A DNA stretch of 64,000 bases from an uncultured Stenotrophomonas sp. (GCA_913775725.1 CAJYNG010000020.1:207113-271112), one strand, 5' to 3'; numbered from the stretch's first letter, positions 37,959 to 47,423 are shown. Notes: generated from the letters alone by a model not told the origin. A program made the numbers and translations.

Positions 37959-39137
37959 TCAGAGCACCGCGTAGTTCAGCAGCGGCTTGACCGTGCCCCA
38001 CTCCTTGCAGCTCGGGCACTGCCAGTGGTGAGTGCGTGCACCGAATCCGCAGCGGGTGCAGCGGTAAGCGGGGTTGCGCACCAGCAGCTGGTCGGTGATG
38101 TGCTTGAGGTCGTGCAGGGTGGCGGTGGAATCGGCGCCCTCGGCCAGCGTCAGGTCGATCAGCGCGGACTCGCCACGTACCGACGGACGATCCTTGAGCT
38201 GGCGACCGAGGTAGGCACGGGCCGGGGCCACGCCCTCCTGCTCTTCCATCAGGCGGGTCAATGCCAGCACCGGCGCAATGCCACGGTAGTGCTCGGTCAT
38301 TTCCGAAAGGAAGGCACGCGCGCCCCCCAGATCACCAACCTTGCGATAGTTCTGCATCAACGCGGGCAGCAGCTCCGGCAGATATTCGGGGTCGTTGCGG
38401 GCGGCGCGTTCGAACGCACGCACGGCGGCTTCGGCGTTGCCCGCATCCGTCTCCAGGCGCCCTTCGATGATGCCAGCGCGTACCGACATGGCATCGGCCT
38501 GGTAGGCACGAGCGATCGCCGCCCTCGCCTCTTCCAGCTTGCCGGCGCCGCGGAAACGTTCGGCCAGCTCGCATTCGAACTGCCCGATCAGCTTGCCCAT
38601 CGGCTCGCCGGTCACGTCTTCGAAACGGGTGGCGTTGTCGATCGCCTTTTCCCAGTCGCGCTCGGCCTGGTAGATGCCGATCAGGTGCTTCAGCGCCTGC
38701 GGCGCACGCTGGTCCAGCTGCGCCAGCTCGGTGAACACGGTCTCGGCACGGTCCAGCAGACCGGACTTCATGTAGTCCTCGCCCAGCGCCAGCAGGGCCT
38801 GCACGCGCTGTGCGTCGCTCAGGTCATGGCGGTTGACCAGGCCCTGGTGCAGGCGAATCGCGCGATCCACTTCACCGCGGCGGCGGAACAGGTGGCCCAA
38901 CGCGACCTGGGTCTCGAAGGTTTCCTTGTCCAGCTCGGCGATGTGCAGGAACAGCTCGATGGCCTTGTCCGGCTGTTCGTTGAGCAGGTAGTTCAGACCG
39001 CGGAAGTAGGTGCTGGACAGACGGCTGACCTGGTTGTCACCGTGACGTTGACCGCCACGCCGTCCGATCACCCACCCGGCCAGTGCGGCCAACGGAACGA
39101 ACAGAAAGAACCAGAACCACTCGGTGACGAAATCCAT
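37959..39137 (-). CDS. lapB: Lipopolysaccharide assembly protein LapB (YciM)
   Basis: 392 residues. One N-terminal membrane segment (FWFFLFVPLAALAGWVIG) anchors a cytoplasmic tetratricopeptide domain. The C-terminus is a rubredoxin-type metal site with two CxxC pairs, YRCTRCGFGA and WQCPSCKEWG. LapB promotes FtsH-mediated LpxC turnover and so adjusts LPS synthesis. The lapA-lapB pair after ihfB is a conserved arrangement; here it leads straight into glycan genes, tying LPS control to surface sugar synthesis. Confidence 0.96.
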   Translation of the reverse strand: MDFVTEWFWFFLFVPLAALAGWVIGRRGGQRHGDNQVSRLSSTYFRGLNYLLNEQPDKAIELFLHIAELDKETFETQVALGHLFRRRGEVDRAIRLHQGLVNRHDLSDAQRVQALLALGEDYMKSGLLDRAETVFTELAQLDQRAPQALKHLIGIYQAERDWEKAIDNATRFEDVTGEPMGKLIGQFECELAERFRGAGKLEEARAAIARAYQADAMSVRAGIIEGRLETDAGNAEAAVRAFERAARNDPEYLPELLPALMQNYRKVGDLGGARAFLSEMTEHYRGIAPVLALTRLMEEQEGVAPARAYLGRQLKDRPSVRGESALIDLTLAEGADSTATLHDLKHITDQLLVRNPAYRCTRCGFGARTHHWQCPSCKEWGTVKPLLNYAVL

Positions 39138-39143
39138 CTTCGA

Positions 39144-39428
39144 TCAACGTCCATCAAAAGATTGGGGGGAAACACCTGCGGCCGGCGTGGCCGCCACGGA
39201 CTTGTTGGCACGGCGCAACTGGCTGTAGAGCGGAATGACCACGCTCACCAGTACCAGACCGGCTCCGACCACGACACCGATCAGCAGGGCAGCAATCAGC
39301 GCCACACCGACAGACGTGTTCAATTGGGTAAACAGCAGGTTGATCGACATCGCGGTCATGTTGACCGCACCAATGATCAGCCCAAGGATCAGGACCGCCA
39401 GCAGGACCAGCAGACGAAAAACCTTCAT
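39144..39428 (-). CDS. lapA: LapA family membrane protein
   Basis: 94 residues with two hydrophobic segments (VLLAVLILGLIIGAVNM and VALIAALLIGVVVGAGLVLV) and a short basic tail, the DUF1049 layout. LapA accompanies LapB at the inner membrane and is thought to assist LPS assembly. The gap to lapB is six bases and to ihfB 75. Confidence 0.93.
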   Translation of the reverse strand: MKVFRLLVLLAVLILGLIIGAVNMTAMSINLLFTQLNTSVGVALIAALLIGVVVGAGLVLVSVVIPLYSQLRRANKSVAATPAAGVSPQSFDGR

Positions 39429-39503
39429 GCGACAGCTCCAGTGGCAGGAGTCCGTAGCTTATCCGACTCGCGGCTGGATTCGCACGCGGTGGCGCGACGG
39501 GGC

Positions 39504-39809
39504 TCAGGCCGGATCGGCGTCCAGCGGCAGCACACTGCTGACCCGCTCGCGCAGTTCCTTGCCCGGCTTGAAATGGGGGACATGCTTGCCCGGCAGGGCA
39601 ACCGATTCGCCGGTCTTCGGGTTGCGACCCAGGCGCGGCGGACGATAGTGCAGCGAGAAGCTGCCGAAACCACGGATTTCGATGCGATCCCCGGCGGACA
39701 GCGAACCGCCCATCATTTCCAGCAACGACTTCACCGCCAGATCGACATCATCGGCCTTCAGGTGCGCCTGGCGGCGCGCAAGGATTTCGATCAGTTCGGA
39801 TTTGGTCAT
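39504..39809 (-). CDS. ihfB: Integration host factor subunit beta
   Basis: 101 residues from ATG 39809 ([14 protein letters not shown]); a GTG one codon upstream is unlikely. The HU/IHF fold is clear, with [14 protein letters not shown] and the DNA-contact arm [20 protein letters not shown], whose Pro is the intercalating residue. IHF bends DNA for recombination, replication and transcription together with IhfA, encoded elsewhere. The C-terminal [11 protein letters not shown] is slightly longer than in E. coli. A strong hairpin lies between rpsA and this gene. Confidence 0.97.
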
Positions 39810-39842
39810 CACCGGCTCACATCAGGGGCATCTCAGCCTGAA

Positions 39843-39867
39843 ACGGCCCGGGCAATGCCCGGGCCGT
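39843..39867. terminator. Hairpin between rpsA and ihfB
   Basis: An 11-bp stem ACGGCCCGGGC / GCCCGGGCCGT with loop AAT lies 30 bases after rpsA and 34 before ihfB. On the minus strand it is followed by only UUUCAGG, so partial termination or mRNA end protection is more likely than a full stop. Confidence 0.65.
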
Positions 39868-39896
39868 CCAGGAAACAACGAACAGCGTAAGGCCGA

Positions 39897-41582
39897 TTAC
39901 TCGGACTTGTTGCCGTTCAGCTGTGCACGCAGCAGCGCGCCCAGCTGGGTGGTGCCGCTGGAAGCCGAAGAGGACTGGTATTCCTCCAGCACTTCGCGCA
40001 TTTCCGCGTCGTCCTTGGCCTTGATCGACAGCTGCAGGGTGCGGCCCTTGCGGTCCATGCCCACGAACTTGGCTTCGACCTTGTCGCCGACCTTCAGGTG
40101 CTGGGTGGCGTCGTCAACGCGCTCGTTGGCGATGTCGCGCGCCGAGACGTAACCTTCGATGCCGTCAGCCAGCTCGATGATCGCGCCCTTGGCGTCGACT
40201 TCCTTCACCACGCCTTCGACCTTGGAGCCCTTCGGATTGGCAGCCATGTACTGGCCGAACGGATCCTGCTCCAGCTGCTTCACGCCCAGGGAGATGCGCT
40301 CGCGCTCCGGGTCGACGGCCAGGACGACGGCGTCCAGGGTATCGCCCTTCTTGAAGTTGCGAACGACGTCTTCGCCGGTGGTGGCCCAGCTGATGTCGGA
40401 CAGGTGAACCAGGCCGTCGATGCCGCCGTCCAGGCCGATGAAGATGCCGAAGTCGGTGATCGACTTGATCTGGCCCGACACCTTGTCACCCTTCTTGTGG
40501 GTGGCAGCGAAGGTTTCCCACGGATTGGCGGCAACCTGCTTCATGCCCAGCGAGATACGGCGACGCTCTTCATCGACGTCCAGCACCATCACTTCGACTT
40601 CGTCACCAACCTGCACAACCTTGGACGGGTTGACGTTCTTGTTGGTCCAATCCATCTCGGAGACGTGCACCAGGCCTTCGACGCCCGGCTCGATCTCAAC
40701 GAACGCACCGTAATCGGTGACGTTGGAGACCTTGCCGAAGACGCGGCTGTTGGCCGGGTAACGACGGCCGATGTTGTCCCACGGATCTTCGCCCAGCTGC
40801 TTCAGACCCAGCGAAACGCGGTTGCGCTCGCGGTCGAACTTCAGCACGCGGACGTCCAGCTCGTCGCCGACGTTCACGACTTCCGACGGGTGACGCACGC
40901 GCTTCCACGCCATGTCGGTGATGTGCAGCAGGCCGTCGATACCGCCCAGGTCCACGAACGCGCCGTAATCGGTCAGGTTCTTGACGACACCCTTCAGGAT
41001 CGCGCCTTCCTGCAGCTTGTCCATCAGCTGCTCGCGCTCTTCCGAGTGCTCGCTTTCGACGACAGCGCGGCGCGAGACCACGACGTTGTTACGCTTGCGG
41101 TCCAGCTTGATGAGCTTGAACTCGAGTTCCTTGCCTTCCAGGTAGGCCGGATCGCGCACCGGGCGCACATCGACCAGGGAACCCGGCAGGAAGGCGCGGA
41201 CATCCTTGATGTCCACGGTGAAACCACCCTTGACCTTGCCGCTGATGCGGCCGGTGATGGTTTCGTTCTTTTCCAACGCTTCTTCCAGCTCGTCCCACAC
41301 CATCGCGCGCTTGGCCTTCTCGCGCGACAGGACGGTTTCGCCGAAGCCGTTCTCGATCGAGTCGAGGGCGACCTTGACGATGTCGCCTTCGGCGACGTCG
41401 ATTTCGCCAGCGTCGTTACGGAACTGTTCGATCGGCACGATGCCTTCGGACTTCAGGCCAGCGTTGATCACCACGACGTCGCCGCGGACTTCAACAACGG
41501 TACCGCTGACGATGGCGCCCGGCTTCAGCTTGGCCAGGTTGGCCTGGCTGGCTTCAAACAGTTCGGCAAATGATTCGGTCAT
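39897..41582 (-). CDS. rpsA: 30S ribosomal protein S1
   Basis: 561 residues from ATG 41582 ([13 protein letters not shown]). Six S1 (OB-fold) repeats are readable, for example [80 protein letters not shown] and [21 protein letters not shown]1 binds mRNA on the 30S subunit and is needed to start translation of structured leaders. The 198-base gap to cmk is AT-poor and could hold an S1-binding autoregulatory leader, as known in E. coli; nothing in it is diagnostic. Confidence 0.98.
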   Translation of the reverse strand: MTESFAELFEASQANLAKLKPGAIVSGTVVEVRGDVVVINAGLKSEGIVPIEQFRNDAGEIDVAEGDIVKVALDSIENGFGETVLSREKAKRAMVWDELEEALEKNETITGRISGKVKGGFTVDIKDVRAFLPGSLVDVRPVRDPAYLEGKELEFKLIKLDRKRNNVVVSRRAVVESEHSEEREQLMDKLQEGAILKGVVKNLTDYGAFVDLGGIDGLLHITDMAWKRVRHPSEVVNVGDELDVRVLKFDRERNRVSLGLKQLGEDPWDNIGRRYPANSRVFGKVSNVTDYGAFVEIEPGVEGLVHVSEMDWTNKNVNPSKVVQVGDEVEVMVLDVDEERRRISLGMKQVAANPWETFAATHKKGDKVSGQIKSITDFGIFIGLDGGIDGLVHLSDISWATTGEDVVRNFKKGDTLDAVVLAVDPERERISLGVKQLEQDPFGQYMAANPKGSKVEGVVKEVDAKGAIIELADGIEGYVSARDIANERVDDATQHLKVGDKVEAKFVGMDRKGRTLQLSIKAKDDAEMREVLEEYQSSSASSGTTQLGALLRAQLNGNKSE

Positions 41583-41780
41583 TAGATTTACTCTGTTGGA
41601 CACATGGGTCGGTGGCGTCCCCTTCAGGGGAATGGCGACCGCCCGCCTGTTGGTCGACCCCGGAAACGCAGGTCGTGTGTAGTAGGAAAACCGCCACGCA
41701 TCATTGCGCGACGGAGCTGGTACAGCACTGCTATGCGCGACCACCACCGATGTTGCTGGCAGTGCTCCCGCGCGAACGGA

Positions 41781-42458
41781 TCAGGCAGCCGGAACCGGAA
41801 GCAGATCCATCACTCTGGCAACGACATCTGCGATGCCGATGCCTGTGGTGTCGATGAGGACAGCATCGTCTGCCGGCTTCAGGGGCGCCACGGTACGCTG
41901 AGCATCACGGGCGTCGCGGGCCATGATCTCGCGCAGGAGGTCGTCAAAGTTAACAGAAACCCCCTTGTCTTTCAACTGCTTATGCCGGCGCTCGGCGCGC
42001 TCCTCGGCACTGGCGGTCAGGAAGACCTTGTAGGGGGCGTCCTTGAAGATCACCGTACCCATGTCGCGGCCATCGGCGACCAGGCCGGGCAGCTCCCTGA
42101 ATGCGCGCTGGCGCTCCTTCAGGGCGGCCCGGACTTCGGGAATGGCGGCAATGGCCGAGGCCAGCGCGCCGGTGGTTTCCAGCCGCAGCTCGTCGGTGGC
42201 ATCGGTGCCGTTCACCATGACCCGCATGGCTTCACCCTGCTCGACAAACTGAACGTGGGTATCGAAAGTGCAGCGGACCAGCGCCGAGGCATCGGAGGTG
42301 TCGATGTCGGCCCAGCTCGCGGCCACGCCCACTGCCCGGTACAGCGCGCCCGAATCCAGGTAATGCCAGCCCATCCGGCGCGCGATGATGCGGCTGATGG
42401 TACCCTTGCCAGCCCCTGAAGGGCCGTCGATGGTCAGGACGGGAGCGAGTGGATTCAT
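41781..42458 (-). CDS. cmk: Cytidylate kinase
   Basis: 225 residues. It phosphorylates CMP and dCMP with ATP. The P-loop is [14 protein letters not shown] at 9-22, the substrate region is [12 protein letters not shown], and [10 protein letters not shown] carries the conserved Arg/Asp. It is the usual gene ahead of rpsA. It diverges from rpmJ, and its start lies about 75 bases from the rpmJ -35 box, so the two promoters share one region. Confidence 0.97.
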   Translation of the reverse strand: MNPLAPVLTIDGPSGAGKGTISRIIARRMGWHYLDSGALYRAVGVAASWADIDTSDASALVRCTFDTHVQFVEQGEAMRVMVNGTDATDELRLETTGALASAIAAIPEVRAALKERQRAFRELPGLVADGRDMGTVIFKDAPYKVFLTASAEERAERRHKQLKDKGVSVNFDDLLREIMARDARDAQRTVAPLKPADDAVLIDTTGIGIADVVARVMDLLPVPAA

Positions 42459-42533
42459 GGGGTTCCCAGAGCGTGTGAAGGGGTCATTCTAGCCCCTGTC
42501 AGACGCCCCCAACGGGATCTTTTGTGCAACCAC

Positions 42534-42563
42534 TTGAAACCACGAGGAAAAGCCCGGTAGAAT
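42534..42563 (+). promoter_or_regulatory. Sigma-70-type promoter of rpmJ
   Basis: TTGAAA at 42534-42539 and TAGAAT at 42558-42563 are 18 bases apart, about 90 bases before the rpmJ ATG. Confidence 0.6.
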
Positions 42564-42655
42564 GGCGGGCTTGAACGAGCGTCAACTGCCGATTGTCTTT
42601 CGCATATCGCGGCCACGCTCCACCCGAACAACTACTGTTTACGCCGAGGTATGCC

Positions 42656-42781
42656 ATGAAAGTCCTGTCCTCCCTGAAGTCGGCGAAGGCCCGTCACCGT
42701 GACTGCAAGGTCGTGCGTCGTCGTGGCAAGATCTTCGTCATCTGCAAGTCGAACCCGCGTTTCAAGGCGCGTCAGCGCTAA
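42656..42781 (+). CDS. rpmJ: 50S ribosomal protein L36, zinc-free (YkgO-like) type
   Basis: 41 residues from ATG 42656; an ATG five bases earlier is out of frame. The sequence ends [10 protein letters not shown] and contains [18 protein letters not shown]. The zinc-binding form of L36 has CxxC and a late His; here the first Cys is His and the late His is Phe, leaving only C17 and C30, so this is the C-minus form. It belongs to the large subunit near the peptidyl transferase domain. It has its own promoter and terminator. No zinc-uptake-repressor-like palindrome is visible upstream, so it is probably constitutive. Confidence 0.95.
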   Translation: MKVLSSLKSAKARHRDCKVVRRRGKIFVICKSNPRFKARQR

Positions 42782-42833
42782 GCCCAACAGCCTTCGCGGC
42801 TGCGGCTGGCCCTACGCGGGGCTGACCCGATGC

Positions 42834-42859
42834 AAAAAGCCGCCTTCGGGCGGTTTTTT
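42834..42859 (+). terminator. Intrinsic terminator of rpmJ
   Basis: Stem CCGCC / GGCGG with a TTCG tetraloop, preceded by AAAAAG and followed by six T. Confidence 0.9.
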
Positions 42860-42927
42860 GTTTATGCGGCTTTTTCCTGCCGTTTTTGCTGTAATCGCCT
42901 TTCTTGACCACTGGGGAGTAGATCGAG

Positions 42928-43257
42928 ATGAAGCGTTACCTGTCCGCCCTGGCCGTACTGGCCACCCTGGCCGCCGCCACGCCGGCGATGGCCGATACCC
43001 TGCTTGTCGACCGTGCCCGCGAGAAGCCGGCCGGTGCCCTGCCCGTGCGCGGCCAGAGCATGCAGCAGGTGCAGGCGCAGTTCGGCGCGCCGAGCGAGCA
43101 GCTGCAGCCGCGTGGCGGGCAGAAGCGGCAATGGCCGACCATCAACCGCTGGGTGTACCCGCAGTTCACCGTCTACTTCGAGAAGCAGAAGGTGATCGAC
43201 GTGGTGGCCAACCAGGCGGACCCGAACGAAATCGGCCCGAAACCGCCGATCCGTTGA
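42928..43257 (+). CDS. Small exported protein of unknown function
   Basis: 109 residues. A signal peptide (MKRYLSALAVLATLAAATPAMA, cleaved after Ala) leads to a mature protein of about 87 residues. QSMQQVQAQFGAPSEQLQP followed by RWVYPQFTVYFEKQKVIDVV resembles the two-helix/beta layout of BamE/SmpA-type domains: a G(x)P turn after a helix, then a WxYP...VYFE strand pair. There is no lipobox Cys, so it would be soluble in the periplasm. It is followed by aguA 39 bases on, with only a weak GC hairpin between, so the two could share a transcript. The function is unknown. Confidence 0.8.
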   Translation: MKRYLSALAVLATLAAATPAMADTLLVDRAREKPAGALPVRGQSMQQVQAQFGAPSEQLQPRGGQKRQWPTINRWVYPQFTVYFEKQKVIDVVANQADPNEIGPKPPIR

Positions 43258-43296
43258 TCCCTTTACCCGCCGTGGGCGGGCCTGTGTAGCGAGACC

Positions 43297-44334
43297 ATGA
43301 ACCAGACCCTTCGTTTTCCTGCCGAGTGGGAAGCCCAGAGCGGCGTCCTGATTGCCTGGCCCACCGCCGATACCGACTGGGCTGACCGCCTGGGCCAGGT
43401 GGAAGAGACCTACATCGCCCTGGTCGCGGCCATCACCCGTTTCCAGCCGGTGCTGATCTGCGTGGCCGACGACGATGTGGAGACCTACGCCGAGATGCGG
43501 CTGCGCTCCAACCGCATCGACATGGACAAGGTCCACTTCACCACGGCGGCCTACGACGATACCTGGCTGCGCGACTCCGGCCCGATCACCCTGCGCCGCG
43601 CCGATGGCAGCTTCCAGCTGCTGGATTTCCGCTTCACCGGCTGGGGCGGCAAGTTCGACGCCACCCTGGATGACCAGCTGGTGGGCGTGCTCGACCAGGC
43701 CGGCGTGTTCAACAACGCCCCGGTGCGCAGCATTCCGTTCGCGCTGGAAGGCGGCGGCATCGAGACTGATGGCGAAGGTAGCCTGCTGACCACCTGGAAG
43801 TGCCTGCACGAGCGCCACCCGGACCGCGACCGCGCCAGCCTGAGCGCCGACCTGGCCGACTGGCTGCAGCAGGACCGCGTGCTGTGGCTGGACCACGGCT
43901 ACCTGGAAGGCGACGACACCGACGCCCACATCGACACCCTCGCCCGCTTCGCCTCGGCTGACAGCATCGTCTATCAGGCCTGCGACGACGAGAGCGACTC
44001 GCACTACGCCGAGCTGCAGGCGATGGGCAACGAACTGGCCGCGCTGCGCACCAAGGATGGCCAGCCTTACCGCCTGTTCCCGCTGCCGTGGGCACAGCCG
44101 GTGATCGACGAAGGCCGTCGCCTGGCTGCGTCGTACGCGAACTACCTGATCGTCAATGGCGCGGTGCTGATGCCGGCCTATGGCGATCCGGCCGACGACC
44201 TGGCCCGCGATGTGCTGGCGCAGGCGCACCCGGGCCGCGAGATCGTGCAGGTGCCCTGCCGTTCGCTGATCTGGCAGAACGGCAGCCTGCACTGCATCAC
44301 CATGCAGCTGCCGGAAGGGCTGTTGAAGGCCTGA
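43297..44334 (+). CDS. aguA: Agmatine deiminase
   Basis: 345 residues. It hydrolyses agmatine to N-carbamoylputrescine and ammonia. Guanidino-group-modifying signatures are visible: YDDTWLRDSGPITL near 86-99, LEGGGIETDGEG near 149-160, the His region DDTDAHIDTLA and the nucleophile Cys333 in NGSLHCITMQ. AguB, which takes the product to putrescine, is encoded after a SMAG-filled gap of about 226 bases on the same strand. Together they form the arginine-decarboxylase route to putrescine; the decarboxylase gene is not in this window. Confidence 0.96.
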   Translation: MNQTLRFPAEWEAQSGVLIAWPTADTDWADRLGQVEETYIALVAAITRFQPVLICVADDDVETYAEMRLRSNRIDMDKVHFTTAAYDDTWLRDSGPITLRRADGSFQLLDFRFTGWGGKFDATLDDQLVGVLDQAGVFNNAPVRSIPFALEGGGIETDGEGSLLTTWKCLHERHPDRDRASLSADLADWLQQDRVLWLDHGYLEGDDTDAHIDTLARFASADSIVYQACDDESDSHYAELQAMGNELAALRTKDGQPYRLFPLPWAQPVIDEGRRLAASYANYLIVNGAVLMPAYGDPADDLARDVLAQAHPGREIVQVPCRSLIWQNGSLHCITMQLPEGLLKA

Positions 44335-44368
44335 TGGATGACGCCGGGCCCCGCCCGGCACCGCTTTT

Positions 44369-44477
44369 GTAGAGTCGAGCCATGCTCGACTGCCTTTCCG
44401 CGAGAGCCGAGCCCACGCTCGGCTGGCGCGCTCGCGCAACCGGAGCAGAACGCAGCCGAGCATGGGCTCGGCTCTAC
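44369..44477. repeat. Three SMAG stem-loops between aguA and aguB
   Basis: GTAGAGTCGAGCCATGCTCG, then AGCCGAGCCCACGCTCGGCT, then AGCCGAGCATGGGCTCGGCT ending in CTAC, each self-complementary. They fill the gap between two genes of one pathway. Confidence 0.85.
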
Positions 44478-44560
44478 AACACCGGCCCATTCAGCGCGCG
44501 ACACGCCGTCGTCGCCCATCCGCGCTAACATGCTGGTTTTCCCCCGCAGGAACGCCCCGC

Positions 44561-45448
44561 ATGAACTCGCGCAGCCCCCTTACCGTCGCCCTGATCCAGG
44601 AGCGCAACCACGGTGATGCCGCCGCCAACCTGGCGGTGATCGAAGCACGCGTGGCCGAGGCGGCTGCGCAGGGTGCCAAGCTGGTGCTGCTGCAGGAACT
44701 GCATAACGGTCCGTACTTCTGCCAGCACGAGTCGGTGGACGAGTTCGACCTGGCCGAGCCGATTCCGGGCCCGAGCACCGAGCGCCTTGGCGCGCTGGCG
44801 AAGAAGCATGGCGTGGTGCTGGTCGGCTCGCTGTTCGAGCGCCGCGCTGCCGGCCTGTACCACAACACCGCCGTCGTCTTCGAGAAGGACGGCACGTTGC
44901 TGGGCAAGTACCGCAAGATGCATATCCCGGACGACCCGGGCTTCTACGAGAAGTTCTACTTCACCCCGGGCGACATCGGCTTCAAGCCGATCGATACCTC
45001 GGTGGGTCGCCTTGGCGTGCTGGTGTGCTGGGACCAGTGGTACCCGGAAGCGGCGCGCCTGATGGCGCTGGCCGGTGCCGAACTGCTGCTGTACCCGACC
45101 GCGATCGGCTGGGACCCGGACGACGTGCAGGACGAGAAGACCCGCCAGCGCGACGCCTGGGTGCTGAGCCACCGCGGCCACGCCGTGGCCAACGGCCTGC
45201 CGGTGCTGAGCTGCAACCGCGTCGGCCACGAGGCCTCACCGCTGGGCGCGTCGGGCATCCAGTTCTGGGGCAACAGCCACGTGCTGGGCCCGCAGGGTGA
45301 GTTCCTGGCCGAAGCCGGCACTGATGCCACCGTGCTGCTGTGCGACGTTGACCTGCAGCGCAGCGAGCACGTGCGCCGCATCTGGCCGTTCCTGCGCGAC
45401 CGTCGCATCGACGCGTACGGTGACCTGCTCAAGCGCTACATCGACTGA
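44561..45448 (+). CDS. aguB: N-carbamoylputrescine amidase
   Basis: 295 residues from ATG 44561. It is a nitrilase-superfamily enzyme with the triad E46 (LLQELHNG), K119 (KYRKMHIPDD) and C156 (LVCWDQWYPEA). It releases putrescine, CO2 and ammonia from N-carbamoylputrescine, the product of AguA. Length and motifs fit bacterial and plant AguB closely (EHVRRIWPFLRDRRIDAYGD at the end). The upstream frame to 44462 is SMAG sequence. The GNAT gene follows after 14 bases. Confidence 0.96.
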   Translation: MNSRSPLTVALIQERNHGDAAANLAVIEARVAEAAAQGAKLVLLQELHNGPYFCQHESVDEFDLAEPIPGPSTERLGALAKKHGVVLVGSLFERRAAGLYHNTAVVFEKDGTLLGKYRKMHIPDDPGFYEKFYFTPGDIGFKPIDTSVGRLGVLVCWDQWYPEAARLMALAGAELLLYPTAIGWDPDDVQDEKTRQRDAWVLSHRGHAVANGLPVLSCNRVGHEASPLGASGIQFWGNSHVLGPQGEFLAEAGTDATVLLCDVDLQRSEHVRRIWPFLRDRRIDAYGDLLKRYID

Positions 45449-45462
45449 GCCGGAGCCCGCGC

Positions 45463-45993
45463 ATGGCCGTCCTCATCCGTGATGCCGGCCCGGCCGACAT
45501 CGCCGCGATCACCGCGATCTACGCGGTGGAAGTGACCGACTTCGTCAACACTTACGAGTACGACATCCCGGACGCGTCCGAGATGCTGCGCCGTATGCGC
45601 GACATCATCGACCGCGGCTTCCCCTACCTGGTTGCCGAGATCGACGGCCAGGTCGCCGGCTATGCCTACGCCAACACCTACCGCACCCGCGTTGCCTACC
45701 AGTGGACCGTGGAGAACTCGGTCTACGTCGATGCCGCGTTCCAGGGCAAAGGTGTTGGCACCGGCCTGCTGCAGGCGTTGATCGATGCCTGCGTGGCGCG
45801 TGGCTACCGGCAGATGGTGGCCGTGATCGGCGAACCGACCAACACCGCCTCCATCAAGCTGCACGAACGCTTCGGCTTCGAGCTGGTCGGCGTGTTCCGT
45901 GGCCTCGGCCGCAAGCATGGCCGCTGGCTGGATACCGTGCAGATGCAGCGCGCGCTCGGCGATGGCGCCGACACCGCACCTTCCAATGAATGA
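45463..45993 (+). CDS. GNAT acetyltransferase, phosphinothricin-acetyltransferase-like
   Basis: 176 residues of a single GNAT fold. The acetyl-CoA loop is QGKGVGTGLLQALI near 85-98, the N-terminal motif is IRDAGPADIAAITAIYAVEV, and FGFELVGVFRGLGRKHGRWLD matches the Pat/Bar branch of amino-acid-derivative N-acetyltransferases. The likely role is acetylation of a small amine or amino-acid analogue; the substrate is unknown. It is 14 bases downstream of aguB, so a link to polyamine or amino-acid metabolism is possible but unproven. Its stop overlaps a possible ATG of the next gene. Confidence 0.88.
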   Translation: MAVLIRDAGPADIAAITAIYAVEVTDFVNTYEYDIPDASEMLRRMRDIIDRGFPYLVAEIDGQVAGYAYANTYRTRVAYQWTVENSVYVDAAFQGKGVGTGLLQALIDACVARGYRQMVAVIGEPTNTASIKLHERFGFELVGVFRGLGRKHGRWLDTVQMQRALGDGADTAPSNE

Positions 45994-45997
45994 ACCC

Positions 45998-47218
45998 ATG
46001 ACCGAAATCCTTCCCGAGACCGGCGACGACCTGTTCGCCGGCCAGCCGGTGCGCGTCGTTGAACGCGACGGCGTGCGCTACACCCTGCTGGGCACTGCCC
46101 ACGTCTCCCGCGCCAGCGTCGAGGCGGTTGAAAAAGCCATCGACAGCGGTCGCTTCGACGCCGTTGCCGTTGAACTGGACCCGCAGCGCCTGCAGGCGCT
46201 GAGCGACCCGGACACGCTGGCCAAGCTCGACCTGGTCGAGGTGATCCGCAAGGGCCGCGTCGCCCTGTTCGCGGCCAACCTGGCCCTGTCCGCCTACCAG
46301 CGCCGCCTGGCCGAACAGCTGGACATCGAGCCGGGTGCCGAACTGAAGCGCGCGGTGGAACTGGCGCGCGAACGCAACCTGCCGGTGCACCTGATCGACC
46401 GCGAGGTTGGCCTGACCTTCCGTCGCGCTTCGCAGCGGCTGGGCTTCTTCGGCAAGCTGAAGCTGGTTGCCGGTCTCGGCGCCGGCCTGTTCTCGTCCGA
46501 GGAAGTGGGCGAAAACGAGATCGAGAAGCTCAAGCAGGGCGACATGCTGGAATCGAGCTTCGGTGAGTTCGCCAGCGAGAGCCCAGCGCTGTACGAGACC
46601 ATCATTGGCGAGCGCGACCGCTACATGGCCACGCGCCTGCGCGAGGAACACAACCCGCAGCAGCGTGAAGTGCTGGCGGTTGTCGGTGCGGGTCACCTTG
46701 CAGGCCTGGCACGCTACCTGGAAACCGACACCGAAGCACCGGCGCCGCTGCGTGCCGAGCTGGAAGCGGTACCGAAGAAGCGCAACATCCCGTGGTTCAC
46801 GCTGGGCATCCTGGCCATCGTGGCGACCGGCATCGGCGTGGGCTTCTACCGCGGCGGACTGGGCGTGGGTACCGAACTGCTGGCGACCTGGGCGATGTAT
46901 ACCGGCGGCCTCGCCGGCCTGGGCTGCCTGTTGGCCGGCGGCCATCCGCTGAGCATCCTGACTGCGATCGCAGTAGCCCCGTTCAAGCCGTTCCGCCTGA
47001 GCATCCCGACCGGTGCGTTCTCGGCGCTGGTGGAAGCGCGCCTGCGCAAACCGGCATACGAAGACTTCCTGAAGCTGCGCGACGATGCGCAGAGTCTGAA
47101 GGGCTGGTATCGCAACCGCGTCACCCGCGTGGTGCTCACCTTCATGCTGACCAACATCGGCAGCATGCTCGGCCTGTGGCTGACCACCTTCAAGGTCTGG
47201 GGCAAGGTCGCCGGTTGA
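45998..47218 (+). CDS. TraB/PrgY-family membrane protein
   Basis: 406 residues from ATG 45998; ATG 45986, overlapping the previous gene, would add four residues. The N-terminal domain has the TraB hallmarks LLGTAHVS with the metal-binding His, then VAVELDPQRL, and GAGHLAGLARYL near 230. The last 150 residues have membrane segments (FTLGILAIVATGIGVGFY, LLATWAMYTGGLAGLGCLLAGG and more). Family members include PrgY, which reduces a pheromone signal, and archaeal/eukaryotic TraB-domain proteins with protease-like Tiki motifs. Function in this organism is not known; peptide processing at the membrane is a guess. Confidence 0.87.
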   Translation: MTEILPETGDDLFAGQPVRVVERDGVRYTLLGTAHVSRASVEAVEKAIDSGRFDAVAVELDPQRLQALSDPDTLAKLDLVEVIRKGRVALFAANLALSAYQRRLAEQLDIEPGAELKRAVELARERNLPVHLIDREVGLTFRRASQRLGFFGKLKLVAGLGAGLFSSEEVGENEIEKLKQGDMLESSFGEFASESPALYETIIGERDRYMATRLREEHNPQQREVLAVVGAGHLAGLARYLETDTEAPAPLRAELEAVPKKRNIPWFTLGILAIVATGIGVGFYRGGLGVGTELLATWAMYTGGLAGLGCLLAGGHPLSILTAIAVAPFKPFRLSIPTGAFSALVEARLRKPAYEDFLKLRDDAQSLKGWYRNRVTRVVLTFMLTNIGSMLGLWLTTFKVWGKVAG

Positions 47219-47226
47219 TTGTTCTG

Positions 47227-47281
47227 TGTAGCGTCGAGTCATGCTCGACTGCGCTCTGGTAGGTGCCAACCTTGGTTGGCA
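47227..47281. repeat. SMAG-type palindromes after the TraB-family gene
   Basis: GTAGCGTCGAGTCATGCTCGAC at 47227 and GGTAGGTGCCAACC/TTGGTTGGCAC at about 47257-47281. Confidence 0.8.
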
Positions 47282-47332
47282 CGCTTTACGCCAGTCGCAA
47301 AGATCGGCCGAGCATGCTCTGCGCAGAACATC

Positions 47333-47373
47333 AAAAAAAGGGGGAGGCCGCCCCACTACGACCGGCCTCCCCC
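47333..47373 (-). terminator. Intrinsic terminator of the RND efflux operon
   Basis: On the minus strand an 11-bp stem (plus-strand arms GGGGGAGGCCG at 47340-47350 and CGGCCTCCCCC at 47363-47373) is followed by seven U. It lies about 50 bases past the second permease. Confidence 0.85.
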
Positions 47374-47400
47374 ACACCACAACACGTTGTCGCGCATTAC

Positions 47401-47423
47401 GGTCGAGCAAGCTCGACCACTAC
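47401..47423. repeat. SMAG unit overlapping the stop of the second permease
   Basis: GGTCGAGCAAGCTCGACC plus ACTAC. On the minus strand it reads GTAGTGGTCGAGCTTGCTCG, and the TAG in its head is the stop codon of the permease gene. Confidence 0.75.

Noticed and set aside
36978-39890. 970-codon plus-strand frame opposite the transferase, lapB, lapA and ihfB genes
   Set aside because: It spans several well-supported minus-strand genes and reads as low-complexity His/Gln/Arg.
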